DNA of 64,000 nt from NCBI RefSeq assembly GCF_003024155.1, contig NZ_CP028136.1, positions 3,100,001-3,164,000 on the forward strand, in the 5' to 3' direction. Positions within the stretch are counted from its first letter, which is position 1. Each line of letters begins with the position of its first letter. The stretch comes from Christiangramia fulva (GTDB lineage: Bacteria; Bacteroidota; Bacteroidia; Flavobacteriales; Flavobacteriaceae). Shown piece after piece: positions 34,139 to 43,466 of the stretch. The position numbers and the translations under genes are program-made. The notes beneath the pieces were generated by a model. That model had not been told where the DNA came from. It ran no database searches and saw only the letters and a list, made by a program, of their open reading frames with translations.

Positions 34139-36721
34139 ATGACAAGAGAACCCAGATTAGAGAGATTTAACAACAACGTACTCGCAAAATACCAGGTTTA
34201 TAACAGTATTTTTCTTACGCTTCCTTATGATGAAATCAGGAAAACTGGAGCCCTTTTGCCACTGTTCCTGGAAGTTTGTGAAAATGGGTTTAAAAAGAAC
34301 AAGAATCCTTCAGAAATTGTTGAACGGTTCTTTAATAAATACGGCGAGGATCCCACGGAAGAAGAGAAAATAGATTTGTTGTTCCGTTTTATCCAGTATA
34401 TCGAGCGACAGGTAGTGTTATTTGATGCTATTGAAGATGCCTCTTTCCCCGTTGTTCATAATATGGACGGTAGAGGTACCCTGCGCAGCGTTAAGGAAGA
34501 AGTTGAAGCTACTCAGAAGATCGATGAGTTGAAAGATTTCTTAAAGCGATTTAAGGTCAGACCCACTTTAACGGCACACCCTACACAGTTTTATCCTGGT
34601 TCAGTATTGGGAATAATTACCGATCTGGATAAAGCCATACAAAAAAATGACCTGATTAAGATCAAACAGTTATTGGCCCAGCTGGGAAAAACTCCTTTTT
34701 TCAAAAAGGAGAAACCAACTCCTTATGACGAGGCTGTGAGTCTGATCTGGTATTTTGAAAACGTCTTTTACCAGAGTGCCAGCAAGATCCATAATTATAT
34801 ACAGTATAATATGTTTGGCGGTGATGAAGTAGGTAACCAGGTTATAAATTTAGGTTTCTGGCCCGGAGGGGACCGTGATGGAAATCCGTTTGTTACTACT
34901 GAAATTACGCTTAAAGTTGCCGAAAAACTGCGCAAAACCATTCTGCAGAATTATTATAAAGATGTAAGAAAGTTGAAACGCCGACTTACTTTCAGAGGCG
35001 TTCACGAGATAATGGGAGAACTTGAAGAAAGTTTATATGAATCGGCTGTTTCCACCACAGGGAAAGTTCGATTAAGCCTTGAAGAATTCAGAAATAAACT
35101 ACATCAAATCAAAGATATACTTGAGAAAGATCACAGGTCATTATTCTTAGAAGAAGTAGATGATCTACTGAATAAAACCAAACTTTTCGGTTATCATTTT
35201 GCAACCCTTGATATCAGGCAGGATTCCCGGATTCATCAGGATGTTCTTAATGAAATCATTGAATTTTCCAGCAAAAACAATGGTGAATTTCCGGCTAATT
35301 TCCATGAGCGTACCGAAGAAGAACAGGTGGAAATTCTCAGTAATGTAAAAGGCAAAATTGATCCTGAAAAATTAGAGGAAGGTATGGGAAGGGCCACGCT
35401 TTCTTCGATCTATGCAATGCAGGAGATCCAGCAGAAAAATGGCGAAGAGGGAGCAAACAGATATATCATTAGTAACTGCGGAAGTGTGCAGGGAGTGCTT
35501 CAGCCGTTTGCTTTTATGAGAATGTGTGGTTGGAAAGATCCAGATGTAGATGTAATCCCGCTTTTCGAAACTGTTCCAGACCTTCAGGATGCTCATAATG
35601 TAATGGAAAAACTCTACACCAATCCTGTGTATAAAAAGCACCTAGAGCGCAGGGGGAATAAGCAAACTATTATGCTTGGTTTTAGTGACGGTACTAAAGA
35701 TGGAGGATACCTCATGGCGAACTGGAGTATTTATAAAGCAAAAGAGTCCCTTACCAAAATATCCCGCGAATATGGCATCAAAGTAGTTTTCTTTGATGGC
35801 CGTGGAGGTCCGCCGGCAAGAGGTGGAGGTAAAACTCACCAGTTCTATGCTTCTTTAGGGCCTACAATTGAAAATGAGGAAATTCAGATCACTGTTCAGG
35901 GACAAACCATTAGTTCTAATTTTGGCACCAGGGATTCGTGTACTTATAACCTGGAACAGCTGGTGAGTGCCGGGATTGCTAATGAGATCTTTAGCGAAGG
36001 AAAGAATCGCCTTAAAGAGGAAGACAGAAAAACCATGACTGAACTGGCAGATATAAGTTATAAAACTTATTCCGACTTTAAAAAGCACCCTAAATTCATA
36101 CCTTACCTGGAAAAGATGAGTACCTTAAAGTATTATGCCAAAACCAATATTGGAAGCCGCCCATCTAAAAGGAATAAGTCTGCTGAACTGAATTTATCTG
36201 ATCTTCGGGCCATACCTTTTGTAGGAAGCTGGAGCCAGTTAAAACAAAATGTTCCAGGATTCTTTGGTGTAGGTACGGCAATCGAAAACCTGGAGAAAAA
36301 AGGCGAATTTGATAGGGTGAAGCAACTTTATGAAAATTCTGAATTTTTCAAGACACTGCTGGAAAACAGCATGATGAGTCTAACCAAGTCATTCTTTCCT
36401 TTAACTGCATATATGAAGAATGATGAGGAATTTGGAGAATTTTGGGAGCTGATCCATGAAGAATTTGAACGATCAAAAAGAATGTTGCTGAAGGTTACCG
36501 GCTATGATGATCTCATGCAAAACCAGCCGGCCGGAAGAGCAAGTATCCAGGCGAGGGAGCGCATTGTGCTTCCGCTTCTCACCATCCAGCAGCATGCCTT
36601 GCGAATGGTTCATGACCTAAGCAAAGATCCTTCAAAAGCGGGGGATAAGCTGGAAGTATATGAAAAAATGGTCACCCGTTCGCTTTATGGAAATATTAAT
36701 GCAAGTCGAAATTCAGCCTAA
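34139..36721 (+). CDS. ppc: Phosphoenolpyruvate carboxylase
   Basis: An 860-residue enzyme carboxylating phosphoenolpyruvate to oxaloacetate, an anaplerotic step. The catalytic His is in RPTLTAHPTQFYPG, the PEP-binding arginines in WPGGDRDGNPFVT, and the glycine-rich mobile loop in FFDGRGGPPARGGGKTH. The C-terminus ends in NINASRNSA, shorter than the QNTG end of the enterobacterial enzyme. This divergent, somewhat shorter form is the one I associate with Bacteroidota. It starts 27 bases after a strong terminator. Its stop overlaps the next start (TAATG), so it leads an operon with a DinB-fold protein and a BrkB-family protein. Confidence 0.94.
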   Translation: MTREPRLERFNNNVLAKYQVYNSIFLTLPYDEIRKTGALLPLFLEVCENGFKKNKNPSEIVERFFNKYGEDPTEEEKIDLLFRFIQYIERQVVLFDAIEDASFPVVHNMDGRGTLRSVKEEVEATQKIDELKDFLKRFKVRPTLTAHPTQFYPGSVLGIITDLDKAIQKNDLIKIKQLLAQLGKTPFFKKEKPTPYDEAVSLIWYFENVFYQSASKIHNYIQYNMFGGDEVGNQVINLGFWPGGDRDGNPFVTTEITLKVAEKLRKTILQNYYKDVRKLKRRLTFRGVHEIMGELEESLYESAVSTTGKVRLSLEEFRNKLHQIKDILEKDHRSLFLEEVDDLLNKTKLFGYHFATLDIRQDSRIHQDVLNEIIEFSSKNNGEFPANFHERTEEEQVEILSNVKGKIDPEKLEEGMGRATLSSIYAMQEIQQKNGEEGANRYIISNCGSVQGVLQPFAFMRMCGWKDPDVDVIPLFETVPDLQDAHNVMEKLYTNPVYKKHLERRGNKQTIMLGFSDGTKDGGYLMANWSIYKAKESLTKISREYGIKVVFFDGRGGPPARGGGKTHQFYASLGPTIENEEIQITVQGQTISSNFGTRDSCTYNLEQLVSAGIANEIFSEGKNRLKEEDRKTMTELADISYKTYSDFKKHPKFIPYLEKMSTLKYYAKTNIGSRPSKRNKSAELNLSDLRAIPFVGSWSQLKQNVPGFFGVGTAIENLEKKGEFDRVKQLYENSEFFKTLLENSMMSLTKSFFPLTAYMKNDEEFGEFWELIHEEFERSKRMLLKVTGYDDLMQNQPAGRASIQARERIVLPLLTIQQHALRMVHDLSKDPSKAGDKLEVYEKMVTRSLYGNINASRNSA

Positions 36722-37239
36722 TGAAGAGAAAAGAGCTTCAAAAAAATGAAATCGGTGACTTTTACTGGCGGTATATCAATCTTATTCCGGAGGATGCCAG
36801 TCTGATAGAAACGCTGGAAAAAAATACTGCTGAGATTTGCCATTTTCTGCTATCCCTTCCCCAGGAAAAATGGGAATACAGGTATGAAAATGAAAAATGG
36901 TCAATTTTAGAGGTAATTCAGCATATAATAGATACCGAAAGGGTTTTTCAATACAGAGCTTTGAGCATTGCCCGGGGAGAGGAAAAACCTCTTCCCGGAT
37001 TTGATCATGACCAGTATGTGAAAGCCAGTGAAGCCGGCACCCGAAAAGGGGCCGAACTTGTGGAAGAATTTCGCACACTTAGAAAAGCGGCTATCTGGAT
37101 GTATAGAAATTTTAATGAAAAAATGTTAAGCCGGCAGGGAACGGTAAACGGGAACCCTGCGAGTCCACGCGCTATTGCCTTCGTTATGGCCGGTCATGCC
37201 CTACATCATAAGAATATCATTAATGAAAGATACCTTTGA
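36721..37239 (+). CDS. DinB-superfamily metal-binding protein
   Basis: A 172-residue four-helix-bundle protein of the DinB/YfiT type. The metal-ligand His are placed as expected: WSILEVIQHIIDTERVF (helix two) and GHALHHKNIINERYL (helix four). The EKWSILE segment is a frequent DinB_2 signature. Members act as thiol-dependent S-transferases (bacillithiol, mycothiol) or have unknown roles. It overlaps ppc by one base and the following BrkB-family gene by one base (TGATG), so it belongs to that operon, with no obvious functional tie to carboxylation. Confidence 0.86.
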   Translation: MKRKELQKNEIGDFYWRYINLIPEDASLIETLEKNTAEICHFLLSLPQEKWEYRYENEKWSILEVIQHIIDTERVFQYRALSIARGEEKPLPGFDHDQYVKASEAGTRKGAELVEEFRTLRKAAIWMYRNFNEKMLSRQGTVNGNPASPRAIAFVMAGHALHHKNIINERYL

Positions 37240-38249
37240 TGTGGAAAAAGCTAAAAACATACTTAAAACTTTTTAAGAAGGCATATTTTAGCTGGGTCAA
37301 GAACGGGGCATATGGCCGCAGTGCCACCATTGCTTACTACGCACTTTTTTCACTTCCGTCGCTACTGATCATCGTGGTTACCATAGCGGGATATTTCTTC
37401 GGAAAAGATGCGGTACAGGGAAGGTTAACCAGTGAAATTGGCCGGTTTATTGGCTATGATACTGCCAATGCAGTAGAAGCCATGATACAAAATGCCGCTT
37501 TATCACAGAATTCAACCTGGGCGGTGATTTTTGGAATTTTAATGCTTGTATTTGGGGCTACCGGAGTTTTTTTTCAGCTTAAGCTGGCCATGAACAATAT
37601 CTGGAATGTTGCTGCCAAAAAAACCGATTTTTTGAGGCTCGTCCTTGATCGGGTGATCTCTCTCGGAATGGTTTTCGTGCTTGGCCTCTTGCTGTTAATC
37701 GCCATGGTTGTTTCTACACTTCTTAAACTCCTGGCTGATAAAATTGGTGAATATTTGCCTAATATCACGGGTTTCATGGTTAGGGTGGGGAATTTTTTTA
37801 TTTCTTTCATTATCATAACAACGCTTTTTGCGGCTATTTTTAAATTACTTCCAGACATTCGAATTAGGCTTAGAACTACTTATGTTGGAGCTTCGGTAAC
37901 CACCGTTCTTTTCTTGCTGGGAGAGTATATTATCAGCTTTTATTTTGGCCAAACGCATCCAGGTGTTGTTTATGGAGGTGCTTCTTCCATCGTACTTATT
38001 TTGTTGTGGGTATATTTTACCTGCTTAATTCTTTTTTTTGGCGCCGAATTTACCGTGCAGTATGCTTTGCTCAGGAAGGAAAAAGTTGAGCCAAACAGAT
38101 TTGGTGAACCCGCGATCTATCAGGAAATGGCTAAACTCGAAGAGAGAAAAATGGAACTCGAAGATGAAAAGCATATTCTGGATAAATTGAAATCACATTT
38201 AGACTTCACAAAGGAAAAGCAGGAAAAACAAGAAAGTAAGGACAGGTAA
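37239..38249 (+). CDS. YihY/BrkB-family inner-membrane protein
   Basis: A 336-residue membrane protein with six helices: the conserved early segment NGAYGRSATIAYYALFSLPSLLII, a helix at STWAVIFGILMLVFGATGVF, and late helices around TTVLFLLGEYIISFYFG and SIVLILLWVYFTCLILFFGAEFT. The GASSIVLILLWVYF...FGAEF pattern is diagnostic of the family (once misnamed ribonuclease BN). A basic and acidic coiled-coil tail (EERKMELEDEKHILDKL) extends into the cytoplasm. ATG 37239 is preferred over the TTG just before it. No function is established for the family. Confidence 0.9.
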   Translation: MWKKLKTYLKLFKKAYFSWVKNGAYGRSATIAYYALFSLPSLLIIVVTIAGYFFGKDAVQGRLTSEIGRFIGYDTANAVEAMIQNAALSQNSTWAVIFGILMLVFGATGVFFQLKLAMNNIWNVAAKKTDFLRLVLDRVISLGMVFVLGLLLLIAMVVSTLLKLLADKIGEYLPNITGFMVRVGNFFISFIIITTLFAAIFKLLPDIRIRLRTTYVGASVTTVLFLLGEYIISFYFGQTHPGVVYGGASSIVLILLWVYFTCLILFFGAEFTVQYALLRKEKVEPNRFGEPAIYQEMAKLEERKMELEDEKHILDKLKSHLDFTKEKQEKQESKDR

Positions 38250-38360
38250 AAATTCAATTTTTTCTTCACTTAGTAAAGCTTTAACGTAAGCAACCCAAGA
38301 TTTAGTAAGGCTTTAAAGGTAATTAAGTAGATCGATTGGTATCTTTAAGAGAATCAAAAA

Positions 38361-38921
38361 ATGAAGAAGATTATGGAAAAGAGAATTGCAATGGTAGCTA
38401 CTAACGGGTTTGAGGAAGTTGAACTTACCTCTCCCAAAAAAGCTATGGAAAAAGAAGGTTTTAAAGTTGATATTGTGAGCCCGAAGGAAGGAAAAATAAA
38501 AGCCTGGGATAAAGATCACTGGGGCGGCGAATACACTGTTGATAAAAATATCAGCAATGTTTCTGCTGAAGATTACAATGCCCTTGTTTTGCCAGGTGGT
38601 GTTATGAATCCTGATAATTTAAGGACTAACGAAGATGTTCTAAAATTTGTTCGTGATTTCTTTAAACAAAGTAAACCGGTTGCGGCTATTTGCCACGGGG
38701 CATGGACTTTAATTAACGCAGAAGTGGTAGAAGGTAGAACAATGACTTCTTACCATACAGTAAGAAAAGATCTTGAAAATGCCGGTGCTAATTGGGTAGA
38801 TAAAGAAGTTGTGGTAGACCAGGCTCTGGTAACCAGTAGAAATCCTGATGATCTTGAAGCTTTCAATGCCAAAGTGATCGAAGAGATCAAAGAAGGAAAG
38901 CATGATTTACAACACGCCTAG
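38361..38921 (+). CDS. DJ-1/PfpI-family type 1 glutamine amidotransferase-like protein
   Basis: A 186-residue protein of the DJ-1/PfpI superfamily. The nucleophile elbow is AAICHGAWTLINA, with the reactive Cys followed by His, and the upstream Glu is in GFEEVELTSP. Ends in the conserved VTSRNPDDLEAFN loop. The family contains deglycases, proteases and stress proteins; for this YhbO-like subgroup protein repair or general stress is the usual suggestion. A start five codons later (MEKRIAMV) is equally plausible. A strong terminator follows 28 bases after the stop. Confidence 0.9.
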   Translation: MKKIMEKRIAMVATNGFEEVELTSPKKAMEKEGFKVDIVSPKEGKIKAWDKDHWGGEYTVDKNISNVSAEDYNALVLPGGVMNPDNLRTNEDVLKFVRDFFKQSKPVAAICHGAWTLINAEVVEGRTMTSYHTVRKDLENAGANWVDKEVVVDQALVTSRNPDDLEAFNAKVIEEIKEGKHDLQHA

Positions 38922-38949
38922 TCAGGTAGGTAATACGATCAAAGAAAAA

Positions 38950-38976
38950 GGAACGCCGTTTGGCGTTCCTTTTTTT
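38950..38976 (+). terminator. Rho-independent terminator after the PfpI gene
   Basis: Perfect eight-base stem GGAACGCC/GGCGTTCC with loop GTTT and a run of seven T. The A-rich 5' flank could also serve the minus-strand gene ending at 38992. Confidence 0.9.
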
Positions 38977-38991
38977 GTTTAGGTTGAGCTG

Positions 38992-39306
38992 TTATTTATC
39001 AAGATCGTCTTCCTCATCCTCTTCGGCTTCCTCACCTTTTTCCGGAAGATCAACAATAGGATCGGAAAATTCTGAATCATCGTAATCGTCTTCATCAAAA
39101 TTAGCCATGGTATTTTCTAACCTGGTACTTACCTTAACCAGGTAAACAGTATCCTCGGTGCGAACTTCAACGGCATCTACGGTTTCATTTTTTGCATTTT
39201 TGAAAGATATAATCTGGTCATCATCATAGCCGTCGGGATACTTATCGACCAGGAGGCTTAAAATTTCTGGAGTTAATTTTTTGTAATCTACGATTATCCT
39301 TTTCAT
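38992..39306 (-). CDS. Small acidic protein of unknown function
   Basis: A 104-residue protein. The first half is a compact alpha/beta segment (MKRIIVDYKKLTPEILSLLV, DAVEVRTEDTVYLVKVSTRL), the second half a highly acidic tail (FDEDDYDDSEFSDP, EEAEEDEEDDLDK) that is probably disordered. No named family or catalytic residue is recognised; similar small proteins occur next to aroB in flavobacteria, as far as I recall. It is downstream of aroB on the same strand with a 76-base gap and may share its transcript. Confidence 0.72.
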   Translation of the reverse strand: MKRIIVDYKKLTPEILSLLVDKYPDGYDDDQIISFKNAKNETVDAVEVRTEDTVYLVKVSTRLENTMANFDEDDYDDSEFSDPIVDLPEKGEEAEEDEEDDLDK

Positions 39307-39382
39307 AGTTTGAATGGTTTATGCAATTATAAATAAAAATTCAAATTTGAAGCAATAGGAAAGAAGATTTATATAAAAAACC

Positions 39383-40453
39383 TCAGTTCTCCAGATAATA
39401 TTCGAAGGCCATTGTAATGTTAGCCTGATCTACTTCCCGGTCTATTACCGGTTTACCGATGTCTTCCAGCAGTACGAAATTGATCTTTCCATGAGCATTT
39501 TTTTTATCAAATTTCATTAATTGACTTATTTCTTCAATATCGCTGTCGTTGAATTGGTGTTTTCCGTAAATGTTTTTTATAACCGAATTTATATTATCAA
39601 GTTTTTCTGAAGGAAAACCTGTTTGCTTAACAGAAATAAAAGTTTCCAGGATCATCCCGATAGCGATAGCCTCGCCATGGAGGAGTTTCTTTTTTTCAGG
39701 ATGGGTTAGACAGTAAGATTCTATTGCATGTCCAAGAGTATGGCCGTAATTGAGTGTTTTACGTATGTTTTTCTCAACAGGATCTTTTTCTACTACCGCA
39801 GCCTTAATATTAACGGATTCCTGTATAATTTCATCGAGATCATTAAGCTCGAGTTGATCAAGTTTTGAAACTTTTTGCCAGTATTTTTCATCGGCAATTA
39901 ATCCGTGTTTGAGAATTTCAGCCAGTCCGCTTCTCATTTCTTCCTTCGGAAGTGTTTTCAAAAAAGCAGAATCTATCAATACCATTTCCGGCTGATTGGT
40001 GACACCTATCTGGTTTTTCAGGTTTCCGAGATCCACGCCCGTTTTTCCGCCAACAGAAGCATCAACCATAGAAAGAAGGGTAGTGGGAATATTAATGAAA
40101 TTTATTCCTCTTTTGAAAGTTGAGGCCACAAAACCGCCAAGATCGGTAATCACACCGCCTCCAAGATTCAGCATTAAGCTTTTCCGGTCGGCTCCTAATT
40201 CAGAAAGCGCATTCCACACCCCTTCGCAGGTCTGCAGGTGCTTAAATTCTTCTCCGGCTTCTATCTCTATTACTTCAGTTTTTAGTGTGGTTTTCAGTTT
40301 TTGAAGAAAGGAAGCCAGGCAGTATTCGTGGGTATTGCTGTCTACCAAAATAAAGAGGGTAGATATATCGCTGTTAGTCAGAAACTTATTTAATTTGTCA
40401 AAGGCATTTTCGCCATAAAAAACCGGATTGGTTAAATCCCGTGAAACATTCAT
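39383..40453 (-). CDS. aroB: 3-dehydroquinate synthase
   Basis: A 356-residue NAD- and metal-dependent enzyme, second step of the shikimate pathway, converting DAHP to 3-dehydroquinate. The NAD-binding GGGVITDLGGFVASTFKRG motif, the substrate/metal region TLLSMVDASVGGKTGVDL and the metal ligands in RSGLAEILKHGLI, NYGHTLGHAIE and LLHGEAIAIGM are all intact. It is divergent from the proline dehydrogenase gene across an 89-base spacer. Confidence 0.95.
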   Translation of the reverse strand: MNVSRDLTNPVFYGENAFDKLNKFLTNSDISTLFILVDSNTHEYCLASFLQKLKTTLKTEVIEIEAGEEFKHLQTCEGVWNALSELGADRKSLMLNLGGGVITDLGGFVASTFKRGINFINIPTTLLSMVDASVGGKTGVDLGNLKNQIGVTNQPEMVLIDSAFLKTLPKEEMRSGLAEILKHGLIADEKYWQKVSKLDQLELNDLDEIIQESVNIKAAVVEKDPVEKNIRKTLNYGHTLGHAIESYCLTHPEKKKLLHGEAIAIGMILETFISVKQTGFPSEKLDNINSVIKNIYGKHQFNDSDIEEISQLMKFDKKNAHGKINFVLLEDIGKPVIDREVDQANITMAFEYYLEN

Positions 40454-40515
40454 TTTTACTGGGTTTTTCGCTTATAATTTGCACCTAAAAAAAAGATTAA
40501 TTGGTGCTTAATTTT

Positions 40516-40523
40516 TATCTTTG
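40516..40523 (+). promoter_or_regulatory. Promoter -7 box TATCTTTG before proline dehydrogenase
   Basis: Perfect TAnnTTTG element ending 19 bases before the ATG at 40543, inside the divergent spacer with aroB. Confidence 0.45.
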
Positions 40524-40542
40524 ATGTAAGTATACTACCAAA

Positions 40543-41742
40543 ATGATTAGAAAAAAAATTTTTAATAATACAAAGGCCGCATTTAAGTTAAAATCTGATG
40601 CGGAGCTTGACAGAGCCCTCTTCCTTTTTGGAATGATAAACCGCCCTACACTTGTCAAGGCCGGTACTGCTCTGACCAATTTTTCACTAAAATTTCACCT
40701 TCCTGTTGAAGGAATTATCAAAAAGACCATTTTTGAGCAGTTTTGTGGTGGAATTACAGAGGAAGATTGTAAACCAACCACCAGGGAAATGTATGAAGAA
40801 AATCTTCATAGTATCCTTGATTATTCGGTAGAAGGTAAAGAAACCGATGCCGAATTTGATGCTGCGATGAATAAAAAATTAAGCCTCATCGAGTATGCCA
40901 GTGAAAGGGAAGAGATTCCTTTTGCGATGTTCAAACCTACGGGGATTGGCCGTTTCGAAATCTGGGAGAAAGTAAGTGAAAAAATCAACCTTTCAGATGA
41001 AGAGCAGGAGGAATGGGAAAAGGTAAAAGAAAGAGTTGAGAAACTCTGTAAAAGGGCCTATGAACTGGGCGTAAGGCTATATGCTGATGCTGAAGAAACC
41101 TGGATGCAAACTGCCGCCGATGAGCTTATGGAAAAAATGATGCGCAAATACAATAAGGAAAGAGCGCTAATTTTCAACACCCTTCAATGTTACCGCTGGG
41201 ATCGGGCAGAATATCTTAAACAGCTTCATGAAAAAGCTAAAAAAGAAGGTTTTAAAGTAGGGGTAAAGATTGTGCGGGGAGCTTATATGGAAAAAGAAAA
41301 CGCCCGTGCCAAAAAATTAGGTTATCCAACGCCTATTTGTGAAAGTAAGGAAGCCACAGATGTAAATTTTAACAGTATCCTTTCTTACTGCCTTAACCAT
41401 CTTGATGATATTTCCCTTTTTATAGGAACTCATAACGAGGTGAGCAGTTATTTGGCGCTTCAAATTATTGAAGATAAAGACCTTTCCCGCGATGATAAAA
41501 GAATCTGGTTTAGCCAGCTTTATGGAATGAGTGACCATATTAGCTATAACCTGGCGAGAAAAGGATATAATTCGGCTAAACTCGTGCCTTTTGGACCTGT
41601 TAAAGAAGTGATCCCGTACCTTTTAAGACGAGCAGAAGAAAATACTTCGGTAAAAGGACAAACCGGAAGGGAACTTTCCCTTTTACGCGAAGAAAAGAAA
41701 AGGCGTAAAGGCCATACTTCTGTAAAGCACGCCAGAGAATAA
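40543..41742 (+). CDS. Proline dehydrogenase (monofunctional)
   Basis: A 399-residue FAD enzyme oxidising proline to pyrroline-5-carboxylate. The barrel motifs include LYADAEETWMQTAADELM, KIVRGAYMEKENARAKKLGY, LFIGTHNEVSSYLAL and YGMSDHISYNLARKGYN, with the flavin/substrate arginines of the RRAEENTSV segment near the end. It is the monofunctional eukaryote-like type; the P5C dehydrogenase needed for glutamate formation is not adjacent. The next gene starts directly after its stop, so the pair is probably co-transcribed. Confidence 0.93.
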   Translation: MIRKKIFNNTKAAFKLKSDAELDRALFLFGMINRPTLVKAGTALTNFSLKFHLPVEGIIKKTIFEQFCGGITEEDCKPTTREMYEENLHSILDYSVEGKETDAEFDAAMNKKLSLIEYASEREEIPFAMFKPTGIGRFEIWEKVSEKINLSDEEQEEWEKVKERVEKLCKRAYELGVRLYADAEETWMQTAADELMEKMMRKYNKERALIFNTLQCYRWDRAEYLKQLHEKAKKEGFKVGVKIVRGAYMEKENARAKKLGYPTPICESKEATDVNFNSILSYCLNHLDDISLFIGTHNEVSSYLALQIIEDKDLSRDDKRIWFSQLYGMSDHISYNLARKGYNSAKLVPFGPVKEVIPYLLRRAEENTSVKGQTGRELSLLREEKKRRKGHTSVKHARE

Positions 41743-42282
41743 ATGCATTGGCTATCAAAGCTTATTTTCTTTAAAATTTTAGGCTGGGATCTGGAAAATC
41801 ATTTCGATCCCAGCATTAAAAAATGCGTCATTATTGTCGCTCCACATACCAGTAACTTTGATTTCTTCATTGGTCTTTTAGTGCGGAAGATCATGAACAT
41901 TCATATTGATTTTATTGGGAAAAAGGAGCTTTTTCGGCCTCCTTATGGCTGGTATTTCCGTATGATTGGCGGTTCTCCCGTAGATCGAAATCAAAATCAG
42001 AAAAAAGTAGATGCTATTGTTCAGCTATTTGAGGAGCACGAAATTTTCAGGCTGGCACTTTCACCCGAAGGCACTCGCAAAAAAGTAGAGCGCTGGAAAA
42101 CCGGCTTTTACTTTATAGCTGTGAAAGCAAAAGTCCCAATTATTATGGCTTCTTTTGATTTTCGGAAAAAACTGGTGAAAATTTCGGATCCTTTTTGGCC
42201 TACCGGAAATTTTGACACCGATTTTGCCAGGATAAAAAGCTATTATGAAGGTGTGGAAGGGAAAATCCCTGAAAACTTCTGA
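41743..42282 (+). CDS. 1-acyl-glycerol-3-phosphate acyltransferase-like protein (PlsC family)
   Basis: A 179-residue acyltransferase of the PlsC family, shorter than typical. The H-x4-D catalytic motif is HTSNFD in a VAPHTSNFDFFIGLL segment; the substrate motifs IGKKELFRPPYGW, GGSPVDRNQ and SPEGTRKK follow. It probably transfers an acyl chain to a lysophospholipid or a related lipid. It begins immediately after the proline dehydrogenase stop and is adjacent, stop to stop, to yebC on the other strand. Confidence 0.88.
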   Translation: MHWLSKLIFFKILGWDLENHFDPSIKKCVIIVAPHTSNFDFFIGLLVRKIMNIHIDFIGKKELFRPPYGWYFRMIGGSPVDRNQNQKKVDAIVQLFEEHEIFRLALSPEGTRKKVERWKTGFYFIAVKAKVPIIMASFDFRKKLVKISDPFWPTGNFDTDFARIKSYYEGVEGKIPENF

Positions 42283-42999
42283 TTATTCCGAAATTTCCAT
42301 GGTGTGATACACGTTTTGTACGTCATCATCTTCTTCCAGTTTTTCGAGCAATTTTTCCACATCTTCGGCTTCTTCCGGGCTGAGAGTCTTGGTAACCTGC
42401 GGGATCCTTTCAAAACCGGAAGATATTATTTCAATTTCCCTGCTTTCAAGTTCCTTCTGAATTGCTCCAAAATTCTGAAAAGGCGCATAAATATGAATTC
42501 CGTCTTCGTCTTCAAAAACTTCTTCGGCTCCAAAATCTATAAGCTCCAGTTCAAGTTCCTCGGGGTCAATTCCTTCTTTGTTGATATGGAAATTGCAGGT
42601 GTGATCGAACATAAATTCAACCGAGCCTGAAGTGCCCAGGTTTCCATCACTTTTATTGAAATGAGAACGGATATTGGCAACCGTTCTGTTATTATTGTCG
42701 GTAGCGGTTTCAACTAAAACAGCGATCCCGTGGGGAGCATAGCCTTCAAAAAGAACGATTTTATAATCACCCTGTGACTTATCAGAAGCACGTTTTATAG
42801 CCCTTTCGATATTATCTTTAGGCATATTCACACTTTTCGCGTTCTGGATCACCGCGCGCAAACGAGAATTGGTATCGGGGTCGGGGCCGCCTTCTTTCAC
42901 TGCCATTACAATGTCTTTTCCTATTCTTGTAAAGGCCTTGGCCATGGCCGACCAGCGTTTCATTTTGCGCGCCTTGCGGAATTCAAATGCTCTTCCCAT
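42283..42999 (-). CDS. yebC: YebC/PmpR-family protein (TACO1 family)
   Basis: A 238-residue protein with three domains; the signature start is MGRAFEFRKARKMKRWSAM, and INPDxN-like PDTNSRLRAVIQNAKSVNMP and DNIERAIKRASD follow. Members were annotated as transcriptional regulators; more recent work links the family to translation, relieving ribosome pausing. The start is a Bacteroidota form (MGRAFEFRKARKMKR) of the usual MAGHSKW. It is monocistronic and its stop abuts that of the acyltransferase. Confidence 0.94.
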   Translation of the reverse strand: MGRAFEFRKARKMKRWSAMAKAFTRIGKDIVMAVKEGGPDPDTNSRLRAVIQNAKSVNMPKDNIERAIKRASDKSQGDYKIVLFEGYAPHGIAVLVETATDNNNRTVANIRSHFNKSDGNLGTSGSVEFMFDHTCNFHINKEGIDPEELELELIDFGAEEVFEDEDGIHIYAPFQNFGAIQKELESREIEIISSGFERIPQVTKTLSPEEAEDVEKLLEKLEEDDDVQNVYHTMEISE

Positions 43000-43033
43000 T
43001 TTTCAAAGTATAATAAAGATGCCGCAAAAATAT

Positions 43034-43070
43034 AAAAAAGCTCCTAATTCAACTATGAAAATCAGGAGCT
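43034..43070 (-). terminator. Rho-independent terminator after the pterin dehydratase gene
   Basis: AGCTCCT (43039-43045) pairs with AGGAGCT (43064-43070), extended by inner AT pairs, followed on the minus strand by a T tract (plus-strand A at 43034-43039). It lies 20 bases past the stop at 43090. Confidence 0.75.
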
Positions 43071-43089
43071 CGATGGTAAGATTTTTTTA

Positions 43090-43380
43090 CTAGTTACCGG
43101 CTTCGATAATATCTTCGATGGCCCGGGCCATTTTAAAATCTTTTTCGGTAACTCCATCGGCGTCATGCGTAGAAAGTGAAATTTCAAGCTGGTTATACAC
43201 ATTCCCCCAGTTTGGGTGATGCTGTTGGTCTTCAGCTTCAAAAGCTATACGCGTCATAACCGTAAAAGCTTCCTTGAAATTCTCAAACTGGAAAGAAGTG
43301 TGAATAGCCTTTTTTGCATAGGTCCATCCGTCAAAATCCTTCAGTTTTTCCTGTATTTCGTCCTCGCTTAGCTTTTTCAT
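43090..43380 (-). CDS. 4a-hydroxytetrahydrobiopterin dehydratase (PCD/DCoH)
   Basis: A 96-residue pterin-4a-carbinolamine dehydratase, recycling the cofactor of aromatic amino acid hydroxylases. The active-site His pair and Pro are in EDQQHHPNWGNVYNQLEISL, with WTYAKKAIHTSFQFENF and LSTHDADGVTEKDFKMA around it. Full length for the family. It often accompanies phenylalanine hydroxylase, which is not in this window. Start codon at 43378-43380 (MKKLSEDEIQEKLKDF). Confidence 0.94.
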   Translation of the reverse strand: MKKLSEDEIQEKLKDFDGWTYAKKAIHTSFQFENFKEAFTVMTRIAFEAEDQQHHPNWGNVYNQLEISLSTHDADGVTEKDFKMARAIEDIIEAGN

Positions 43381-43466
43381 GATTTCTTATTTTTCGGTTT
43401 AAATAAAAGTAAAGAATTAAGCGGTAGCAGGCTGAAAATGAAGGTTTCTTAATATAAGATTAACAG